Shown one piece after another: positions 1 to 5,220 of a DNA stretch of 8,273 nt (position 1 is its first letter; each line of letters begins with the position of its first letter). The DNA comes from Bacteroidota bacterium (GTDB taxonomy: Bacteria > Bacteroidota > Bacteroidia > NS11-12g > UBA9320): contig CANMPY010000063.1 in NCBI GenBank assembly GCA_947499775.1, positions 1 to 8,273 on the forward strand, read 5' to 3'. Below the pieces are notes generated by a model. It saw nothing but the letters and a program-made list of their open reading frames with translations, was not told the origin of the DNA and made no database searches. A program made the translations under genes and the position numbers.

Positions 1-29
1 CCTACTGTAAATAGTATTATTTTTTTCAT
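1..29 (-). CDS. Start of a secreted or membrane protein (partial, runs off the left edge)
   Basis: On the minus strand an ATG at 29-27 opens a frame reading M-K-K-I-I-L-F-T-V before the window ends. Two lysines followed by a hydrophobic run is the usual beginning of a signal peptide or an N-terminal membrane anchor. It lies 35 bp downstream of the lipA stop on the same strand, so it could be the next gene of a lipA transcript. No strong ribosome binding site is seen; the upstream stretch is A-rich, which is common in Bacteroidota. Only nine codons are visible, so this could be chance; no function can be given. Confidence 0.45.
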
Positions 30-64
30 GAGTCTTTTATTTTCTTTATAAATTTTATTTTAGT

Positions 65-934
65 TTAAATGTGTTTTTCGGCATGGTATGAGGAACGCAC
101 CATCGGCCCTGATTCCACTATTTTAAATCCTTTTTTCATGCCAATGTCTCTGTATTTATCAAATTGCGTTGGAGTAACATACTCTTTCACTTGCAAGTGC
201 ATTTTTGTAGGTTGTAAGTATTGACCAATTGTCATTACATCACATCCGTTTTCTACCAAATCATCCATTATATCAAAAACCTCTTCTTCGGTTTCTCCAA
301 GCCCTACCATAATTCCACTTTTGGTTCTGAGTCCAAATTCTTTGGTTCGTTTAATCTGTTCTAAACTGCGCTCATATTTAGCCTGAGGTCTCACTATTCT
401 ATAAAGACGTTTTACCGTTTCCATGTTGTGCGATACCACTTCTGGTCTTTGGTTTAATACTCGGTTCAAAGAATCCCAATCCGACTTAAAATCGGGTATA
501 AGGGTTTCTAAGGTTGTCCCTGGATTTACCAGTTTTATCATTCTAATCGTCTCAGCCCAAACTTCACTTCCTTTATCTTTTAGCTCATCACGATTAACAG
601 ATGTAATCACACAATGTTTTAATTTCATCAGCTTTACCGCATTTGCAACTCGATTAGGTTCATCTAAATCGTATTCAGTTGGTCTTCCTGTAGCCACAGC
701 ACAAAAAGAACAGGAACGCGTGCAAATATTTCCCAAAATCATAAGGGTTGCGGTACCTGCTCCCCAACACTCTCCCATATTTGGGCAATTGCCATCTTGG
801 CAAATCGTGTGCAAGTCATTCTCGCGAACTATTTTTTTAACACCCGCATAATTCGTTCCAGTTGGCAATTGTATTTTGAGCCAATCTGGTTTTGTGCGTT
901 GCCTAGGTCGTTCAAGGGTTGGTAACTCTATCAT
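65..934 (-). CDS. lipA: Lipoyl synthase LipA (radical SAM, two 4Fe-4S clusters)
   Basis: LipA inserts two sulfur atoms into protein-bound octanoyl groups, giving the lipoyl cofactor of 2-oxoglutarate and pyruvate dehydrogenase E2 subunits and of the glycine cleavage H protein; it acts in the cytoplasm. All signature residues are present in the 289-residue product. The auxiliary cluster cysteines are C45, C50 and C56 (C-x4-C-x5-C, in CQDGNCPNMGEC). The radical SAM cluster cysteines are C71, C75 and C78 (CTRSCSFC). The C-terminal RSSY motif at 280-283 supplies the serine ligand of the auxiliary cluster. The core also has VNRDEL near 113-118 and HNMET near 169-173. Length is normal for the family. 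The ATG at 934 follows closely on a Bacteroidota-type promoter at 946-976, which supports this start. The gene is downstream of and co-directional with the 240-residue exported protein, with a 55-bp gap. Confidence 0.97.
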   Translation of the reverse strand: MIELPTLERPRQRTKPDWLKIQLPTGTNYAGVKKIVRENDLHTICQDGNCPNMGECWGAGTATLMILGNICTRSCSFCAVATGRPTEYDLDEPNRVANAVKLMKLKHCVITSVNRDELKDKGSEVWAETIRMIKLVNPGTTLETLIPDFKSDWDSLNRVLNQRPEVVSHNMETVKRLYRIVRPQAKYERSLEQIKRTKEFGLRTKSGIMVGLGETEEEVFDIMDDLVENGCDVMTIGQYLQPTKMHLQVKEYVTPTQFDKYRDIGMKKGFKIVESGPMVRSSYHAEKHI

Positions 935-945
935 CTACTAAACCG

Positions 946-976
946 CAAATATATTTTTATAACTTCGTTTCAACAA
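946..976 (-). promoter_or_regulatory. Bacteroidota-type promoter of lipA
   Basis: Read on the minus strand, TATATTTG (953-946) matches the Bacteroidota -7 consensus TAnnTTTG exactly. A TTG lies 17 bases upstream (973-971), and a second TTG lies directly before it (976-974, 20 bases from the -7 box), fitting the -33 element. The last base of the -7 box is only 11 bases from the lipA ATG, so the predicted mRNA leader is just a few bases long. The element sits between the stop of the 240-residue gene and lipA, so lipA can be transcribed on its own. Confidence 0.6.
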
Positions 977-989
977 CACCCTTTCGCTA

Positions 990-1712
990 TTAATTTTTAG
1001 CAACTCGTTTGCCAATAAAACATTTCAAATACACACCGTTAATTAAGCTTTTATTCTTTAGCGTACCCATTACTGGTAACCCATTCTTAAAAAACTCGCT
1101 ATGTATCCCCATTTCAAGACGTTTCGGAAAATTAGTAAAATAACCCCAAACAAATCCTAGACCGGCTCTTGCAAACAATCCTCCTTTATAATCCAGTTCA
1201 TTCATGCCGACCCGGCTATCTGAATATCCAGCAATTTTTGACTTATCGTGATGTTTCACTGGATTATATTTTTCCGAAACCACAATGTCATACCCAGCCG
1301 CGTCAGGGTAAATTATATTAAGATACACTGGCTTTAAAAATGCAAGGGAAACACCAGCGCCTACAATTAAGTCAATGCCTATGCGTTGGGCATCGGTAAA
1401 CTTTGAAATGGTATAGCTATAAGCATAGCCGGCTCTCAATAATGCTACTTTATTCAATTTACCAAATACATAAGGCGACGGATAATTGGCTTCGGTATTA
1501 AACGATTTGGTTTCTTGAGCATGATGGTAGGTAGTTAGGTCCAAATCAAATTGCTTGCCGAGTTTATTTTGTGTTTCAAATTTGGATTGATACGCCACAC
1601 CAAATCCAGTAGATTTAATACAACCTCCGCCATAAAATGAGCGTTCAGAAGTCTGACATTGGCTCCTAAATGCGCTAATTAAGATTAAAAAATAAACTAG
1701 TATTCTTGGCAT
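990..1712 (-). CDS. Exported protein of unknown function, probable outer-membrane beta-barrel
   Basis: The 240-residue product begins with a signal peptide: MPR followed by a hydrophobic stretch at about 4-14, with cleavage somewhere near residues 17-21. The rest is rich in aromatic residues, glycine and alternating hydrophobic positions, as in small outer-membrane barrels. Segments I take to be conserved in a Bacteroidota family of uncharacterised proteins are FGKLN (83-87), FLKPVYLN (125-132), EKYNPVKH (147-154), GLPVMG (211-216) and a terminal GKR (234-236); this is from memory of the family, not from a search. No enzymatic motif is seen. The ATG at 1712 is preferred because it gives a complete signal peptide. 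It is divergent from the OsmC-like gene (54-bp gap) and upstream of lipA on the same strand. C19 follows RSQ and does not form a convincing lipobox. Confidence 0.75.
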   Translation of the reverse strand: MPRILVYFLILISAFRSQCQTSERSFYGGGCIKSTGFGVAYQSKFETQNKLGKQFDLDLTTYHHAQETKSFNTEANYPSPYVFGKLNKVALLRAGYAYSYTISKFTDAQRIGIDLIVGAGVSLAFLKPVYLNIIYPDAAGYDIVVSEKYNPVKHHDKSKIAGYSDSRVGMNELDYKGGLFARAGLGFVWGYFTNFPKRLEMGIHSEFFKNGLPVMGTLKNKSLINGVYLKCFIGKRVAKN

Positions 1713-1714
1713 TC

Positions 1715-1741
1715 TTGATTGTAAAATTAATATTAATTTTG
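1715..1741 (+). promoter_or_regulatory. Possible promoter of the OsmC-like gene
   Basis: TAATTTTG at 1734-1741 fits the Bacteroidota -7 consensus TAnnTTTG, with a TTG at 1715-1717 sixteen bases upstream as a candidate -33 element. The spacer is on the short side. The box ends 25 bases before the ATG at 1767, which leaves a normal leader. It overlaps the palindrome at 1723-1740. Because the region is so AT-rich, a chance match is possible. Confidence 0.4.
1723..1740. repeat. Perfect 18-bp palindrome between divergent genes
   Basis: AAAATTAATATTAATTTT equals its own reverse complement over all 18 bases, and pairing stops at 1722/1741. It lies in the 54-bp gap between the 240-residue exported protein (starting at 1712, leftward) and the OsmC-like gene (starting at 1767, rightward). 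Its right half runs into the putative -7 box of the OsmC-like gene. It may be an operator or just an AT-rich promoter region; being pure A/T, it is weaker evidence than a mixed-base palindrome of that length. Confidence 0.6.
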
Positions 1742-1766
1742 AGAATCTTTATACAGAGATACAACA

Positions 1767-2177
1767 ATGACAAAAATTTCAGAAATCAGCTATCTAGGCA
1801 ATTTACGAGCGGTATCGAGGCATTTACAATCGGGAGTGGAAATAATGACTGACGCGCCCACAGACAACCACGGCTTGGGAGCTGCTTTTTCGCCTACCGA
1901 TTTAGTTAGCACTGCTCTTGGAAATTGCATGATAACCCTAATGGCCATTACTGCCGCCAATCATTCCATTCCATTAGGAAACATTAAAGCCGATATTCAT
2001 AAACTAATGGATACTCAACCGCGACGAATTAAAGAAATTATTGTTGAGTTGAGCATTGAAGATAAGTCGTTTAACTCAAAGCAGAAACAGTTGTTAGAAT
2101 ATGCTGCCTTAAATTGCCCTGTTAGCAAAAGTTTATCTGCTGAATTAATTCAGACTGTTCGATTCACTTATTATTAA
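1767..2177 (+). CDS. OsmC/Ohr family protein (predicted thiol-dependent peroxidase)
   Basis: Proteins of the OsmC/Ohr family reduce organic hydroperoxides in the cytoplasm with two reactive cysteines, usually re-reduced by lipoylated or other dithiol partners. The 136-residue product has both expected cysteines: C54 in the helix segment ALGNCMITLM and C117 in NCPVSKSL, the standard spacing and contexts for the family. FSPTDLVSTALG (41-52) is the usual approach to the first cysteine, and length is typical. It resembles the general OsmC/YhfA-like branch more than classic Ohr, so the exact substrate is unclear. The gene is monocistronic or followed at a distance by the methyltransferase at 2400 on the same strand; the intervening lipoprotein gene is on the opposite strand. 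Confidence 0.9.
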   Translation: MTKISEISYLGNLRAVSRHLQSGVEIMTDAPTDNHGLGAAFSPTDLVSTALGNCMITLMAITAANHSIPLGNIKADIHKLMDTQPRRIKEIIVELSIEDKSFNSKQKQLLEYAALNCPVSKSLSAELIQTVRFTYY

Positions 2178-2213
2178 TTCAAAATAATGGGATTGAAAAA
2201 ATTGAACGTTATA

Positions 2214-2250
2214 GAAAAACGTCACTGACCACGTGAGATTAAATTTTTTG
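2214..2250. terminator. Weak bidirectional terminator candidate between convergent genes
   Basis: TCAC (2222-2225) pairs with GTGA (2233-2236) around a 7-base loop. On the plus strand a T-rich run ending in six T follows at about 2243-2248. On the minus strand a run of five T follows almost at once (complement of 2215-2219). It lies between the convergent ends of the OsmC-like gene and the small lipoprotein gene, where a shared terminator would be expected. The stem is only four pairs, so this is tentative. Confidence 0.25.
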
Positions 2251-2267
2251 TAGAAGCTAATATTTGC

Positions 2268-2384
2268 TTACATGCGCATTCCTGGACATTTATCCTTTTT
2301 GCGAAATCCTCCACTAGATTTACAAGAGGCTAATCCAATACACAGTGCTAAAATTGCTAATATGATCACATTTTTAAACTTCAT
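2268..2384 (-). CDS. Small lipoprotein, 38 residues (unknown function)
   Basis: The minus-strand ATG at 2384 opens a 38-codon frame ending in TAA at 2270-2268. The product has a complete lipoprotein signal: MKFKN n-region, hydrophobic core at about 6-18 (VIILAILALCIGL), then lipobox L-A-S-C with the lipidated cysteine at C21. The mature peptide is only 18 residues, C-K-S-S-G-G-F-R-K-K and then D-K-C-P-G-M-R-M: very basic, with a second cysteine at C33 followed by proline. A signal sequence plus lipobox in such a short frame is unlikely to be chance, and tiny SCKSSGG-type lipoproteins are, from memory, common in Bacteroidota. It is convergent with the OsmC-like gene (90-bp gap) and divergent from the methyltransferase, whose GTG start is 15 bp away. 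The mature part is too short to fold as a domain, so it probably acts as a membrane-bound peptide. Confidence 0.75.
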   Translation of the reverse strand: MKFKNVIILAILALCIGLASCKSSGGFRKKDKCPGMRM

Positions 2385-2399
2385 AATTGTAAATAATTA

Positions 2400-3605
2400 G
2401 TGCAAAGTAAAACAATAATTGACGTATTAAGCAATGAAACTATTTCCAAGTTCATTCAAGAGCATTTAAAAGGGGATGCTAAAAAATTGGCATTGGCTAC
2501 CAAAAAATACCCAAACTACAATCTGCAAGTAATATCATCCCTTATTTCGGTATTACAAAAAGCTGAAATAAAATTACCAGAACACTACAAAAACTTAGCA
2601 GCTTTTAACCAAAAAAGCTATGGACAATGCACCTCTGAGGCTGTTGCTGTATATAAGGCCTCTATCATGGGTGTTAAGAATAAAACCATAATTAACCTTA
2701 CGGGAGGCATTGGAATTGACGATTGGGCAATGTCCGATCAAGCCTTAAAAATTGACTCATGCGAAATTGATCACGATATTCATAGCATGGCAAAATATAA
2801 TCTATCGCTATTTAACATTAATAATGTGACAAGGCATTTTGGCGATGGTATAGCGTTTATTAAAACACATGAAACTGCCGACATTCTTTATGTGGATCCC
2901 GATCGACGGCCTAATGCAGGAAGGGTTTTCAGAATAGAAGACAGCGAACCGGATGTGATTAGTAATATGCCCTTGTTTTTAGAAAAAGCAGAATACGTTT
3001 GGCTAAAACTATCACCAATGGCCGATATTACCTATGTGTTAAAATCATTTCCAACCACCATTGCACTTTATGTAATAGCATGGCTTGGTGAAGTAAAAGA
3101 ACTTTTAATCTGCTGTTCAAATAAATCAAACGCTGCGGTAAAAAAAGTTGCCGTAAATATTGGCACGAAAAGCCTATTCGCCTTTGAAGACCATAGCAAC
3201 AATCCATGCGTATCCTTTAGCAACATTGGCCAATACCTTTATGAGCCCAATAAAGCCATAATAAAAGCAGAGCTTAGCGCAGATTATGCCACTTCCTGCA
3301 ACTTACACTTACTTTCAACCAATAGTCATTTTTTTATTTCCGATCACTTAGTACCTAACTTTTATGGGCGCACGTTTAAAATTATTGAACGATTACTCTA
3401 TAAGCCCAAAACACTTAAGACCTACTTAGCCAAAAACAAAATTTTTCAGGCTAATATTACTACGCGTAATTTTAGGGAATCTTCGGAGGAATTAAAAGTT
3501 AGGTTTCGGTTAAAAGATGGCGGGGCCACTTATTTGTGTTTTACTATTGACCAAGAGGGGCATAATTGGCTATACCACTGCCATCAAATTTTAACAAAGG
3601 ATTGA
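2400..3605 (+). CDS. SAM-dependent methyltransferase, PG_1098-like, with THUMP-like C-terminal domain
   Basis: The 401-residue product has the order seen in the Bacteroidota PG_1098-type family. First comes an N-terminal helical part, about 1-80. Then a Rossmann-fold class I methyltransferase core follows, with the SAM-binding motif I region INLTGGIGIDDWAMS (98-112), an acidic residue at the end of strand 2 (E122 in CEIDHD), and a motif IV-like VDPDRRP (165-171). A C-terminal THUMP-like part covers about 318-401, with TRNFRESSEELK (355-366) and LKDGG (371-375). THUMP domains bind RNA, so an RNA substrate, perhaps tRNA or rRNA, is an inference; the reaction has not been assigned as far as I know. 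The start is a GTG: an in-frame stop lies at 2394-2396 and the next methionine is about 90 residues in, past the family's N-terminus. No clear ribosome site precedes it. Its stop is 2 bp from the convergent hemD stop. Confidence 0.85.
   Translation: MQSKTIIDVLSNETISKFIQEHLKGDAKKLALATKKYPNYNLQVISSLISVLQKAEIKLPEHYKNLAAFNQKSYGQCTSEAVAVYKASIMGVKNKTIINLTGGIGIDDWAMSDQALKIDSCEIDHDIHSMAKYNLSLFNINNVTRHFGDGIAFIKTHETADILYVDPDRRPNAGRVFRIEDSEPDVISNMPLFLEKAEYVWLKLSPMADITYVLKSFPTTIALYVIAWLGEVKELLICCSNKSNAAVKKVAVNIGTKSLFAFEDHSNNPCVSFSNIGQYLYEPNKAIIKAELSADYATSCNLHLLSTNSHFFISDHLVPNFYGRTFKIIERLLYKPKTLKTYLAKNKIFQANITTRNFRESSEELKVRFRLKDGGATYLCFTIDQEGHNWLYHCHQILTKD
2403..2434 (-). promoter_or_regulatory. Possible promoter of the small lipoprotein, inside the methyltransferase start
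   Basis: On the minus strand TTACTTTG (2410-2403) matches TAnnTTTG at five of six fixed positions, and a TTG (2434-2432) lies 21 bases upstream. The box ends 18 bases before the lipoprotein ATG. With only 15 bp between the divergent starts, a promoter for the lipoprotein has to lie within the first codons of the methyltransferase, which is where this one is. The match is imperfect. Confidence 0.3.
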
Positions 3606-3619
3606 AATTACCCTTTGTT
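3593..3619. terminator. Hairpin at convergent gene ends, both stop codons in the loop
   Basis: AACAAAGG (3593-3600) and CCTTTGTT (3612-3619) form a perfect 8-bp stem with an 11-base loop. The loop holds the TGA of the methyltransferase (3603-3605) and the TAA of hemD (3610-3608 on the minus strand). A T-rich stretch follows on the plus strand (about 3624-3640), but without an immediate U-run, and only AAAATTT follows on the minus strand. Position fits a shared bidirectional terminator; the low GC of the stem keeps confidence moderate. Confidence 0.45.
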
Positions 3620-4363
3620 GGCTTTAATTATATATTTTTCTAATGCAGCTACCATACTCGCCGATTCAGGAGTTGGAGCAGGTATATTATTCTCTAAATT
3701 TGCTTCTCGAATAGCCTCATCTGTTGTTATTCCAAAACCAGCAATGCGTGTATCATTTTGTTTGAAATCAGGGAAATTATCGAATAACGATTTTATATCG
3801 GCTGGACTAAAAAATACAATTACATCATAATAAATATTAGCCAAATCACTTAAATCAGACGTTATGGTTTTGTAAAAAATGGCTTCTTTATGGGCTATGT
3901 TATGATCTCTTAAAAAATCGGGAATGGTATTTTTGCGAATATCGGAACACGGAAATAAATAATTTTCGGTAGAATGTTTTTTTATTTCAGCCAAAAATTC
4001 CTTTTCAGTGCCTTTGCCATAAAATACCTTGCGTTTTCTAAGCACAGTATACCGTTGAATGTAAAGCGAAATACCTTCATTAATACAAAAATATTTGAAT
4101 GTTATGGGCAAATCGACTTTTAATTCATCCACAACTCTAAAAAAATGATCTACAGCATAGCGCGAATTAAGAATAACCGCAGTATGCTCAAGTATATTAA
4201 CCTTAAGATGTCTTAAATCTTTACCGGGAATAGCTTCGAGTTCAATAAATGGCCTAAAATCAAGTTTAAGGTTCAATTTTTCAGCCAGGGCATGATACAA
4301 GGTTTTCTTGTCTCCAGGATGAGGCTGGGAAATTAATATGCTTTTTACTTTCAAATTTTTCAC
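3608..4363 (-). CDS. hemD: Uroporphyrinogen-III synthase HemD
   Basis: HemD closes hydroxymethylbilane to uroporphyrinogen III, inverting ring D, the branch-point step toward heme, siroheme and cobalamin, in the cytoplasm. The 251-residue product follows the Bacteroidota form of the HEM4 family. It starts KSILISQPHPG (7-17). The first lobe has VILNSRYAVDHFF (63-75). The linker regions lead to VIVFFSPADIKSLF (181-194), where a serine-phosphate-like binding loop is usual in the family. Near the C-terminus are GFGITTDEAIREANL and APTPESASM (about 209-237). Length is normal. The start is a GTG at 4363, chosen because it directly precedes KNLKVKSI and follows an A/G-rich AAAGA; no ATG is available at this position. 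It is the third gene of the unit with the DUF4271 protein (14-bp gap) and the Omp85 protein, so it is probably transcribed with them. Confidence 0.88.
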   Translation of the reverse strand: MKNLKVKSILISQPHPGDKKTLYHALAEKLNLKLDFRPFIELEAIPGKDLRHLKVNILEHTAVILNSRYAVDHFFRVVDELKVDLPITFKYFCINEGISLYIQRYTVLRKRKVFYGKGTEKEFLAEIKKHSTENYLFPCSDIRKNTIPDFLRDHNIAHKEAIFYKTITSDLSDLANIYYDVIVFFSPADIKSLFDNFPDFKQNDTRIAGFGITTDEAIREANLENNIPAPTPESASMVAALEKYIIKANKG

Positions 4364-4377
4364 TCTTTATAATGCTG

Positions 4378-5214
4378 TTAAAAGATACTCCAGCCAATTT
4401 TTATAAAGACCAAAAGAGGTATCAATTCTAAAGCACAAAAATACAAAATATTGTAAAAAGTAGAGCTCCCAAAAAATTGTATAAATAATTGCAGAAATTT
4501 AAAGGCTCTAAATAAGAGATAAATCAACATAATTATCAAAAAAGCCAGTACTAAACTGTCGTGCCATTCGGGGTATTGAATATAATAAATAACCATAAAC
4601 AATGGCAGAGTGAGCAAGGTTGTAAAATAACCTAATCCAATAGTACACTTTACCAATAAAATAGGAAGGTCAAGGATTTGTAAAATATTTAATGCCAAAT
4701 ACTGGAAAAAGAATTTGCACAAGTAAATGATAGAAATGAGGAAGAAAAGTAAGATAAAAAAGAGCAAGGTGTTTTCTACAAACTGATAGTCAGTGCCTCT
4801 TAAAAAATAATAGGCCCAAAACGAAAGCACGAGGTTATGCACGGCTAGGCCAATTAGCTGATGAATATTAAATTCATAAAACGACCGATCTGTGGCTTGC
4901 CCTAATAATCCTACATGCATAAACCCTAAAATAGATTGATCGTGTTTTTTTTCGTTTATCCTGCGATTTAAACCTGCTAAAAAAAAAGTAAAGCAGCATG
5001 CAATAAATATCCATAGTTCGGATGCATGCGTTCGTGGAATTGAAAGCGGTGGGACCAAAAAATTAGCTTCTATTGAATCCTTCACTGCCACAGAGTCCTT
5101 TTTTGCAATGAAACTATCGAGTTTAGTAGTATCTATTGCCAATATACTTGTGCTGCCGGCATAACTCACAACCAACAATCCAAAATAGAATATGATTAAT
5201 AAAAAATATTTCAT
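4378..5214 (-). CDS. DUF4271 family integral membrane protein
   Basis: This 278-residue protein matches, from memory, the DUF4271 family, which is largely restricted to Bacteroidota and has no known function. It starts with a signal peptide-like segment (MKYFLLIIFYFGLLVVSYAG, 1-20), followed by a polar loop of about 45 residues that would lie in the periplasm. About six membrane helices follow, near residues 66-84, 119-139, 149-170, 185-211, 219-241 and 253-274. The last segment, FYNILYFCALELIPLL (253-268), is the part I regard as most typical of the family. No catalytic motif is visible. Its ATG is 6 bp after the stop of the Omp85 gene and its stop is 14 bp before hemD. DUF4271 next to hemD is a recurrent Bacteroidota arrangement as I recall, suggesting, without proof, a role tied to tetrapyrrole or envelope metabolism. 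Confidence 0.85.
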   Translation of the reverse strand: MKYFLLIIFYFGLLVVSYAGSTSILAIDTTKLDSFIAKKDSVAVKDSIEANFLVPPLSIPRTHASELWIFIACCFTFFLAGLNRRINEKKHDQSILGFMHVGLLGQATDRSFYEFNIHQLIGLAVHNLVLSFWAYYFLRGTDYQFVENTLLFFILLFFLISIIYLCKFFFQYLALNILQILDLPILLVKCTIGLGYFTTLLTLPLFMVIYYIQYPEWHDSLVLAFLIIMLIYLLFRAFKFLQLFIQFFGSSTFYNILYFCALELIPLLVFIKIGWSIF

Positions 5215-5220
5215 GCCAGC

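Noticed and set aside
423..851. Plus-strand frame of 142 codons opposite lipA
   Set aside because: It lies wholly antisense to a gene with all its catalytic motifs, and its translation shows no domain or signal; a shadow frame.
2206..2222. ACGTT/AACGT 5-bp stem after the OsmC-like gene
   Set aside because: Short stem with no following T-run; competes with the slightly better candidate at 2214-2250.
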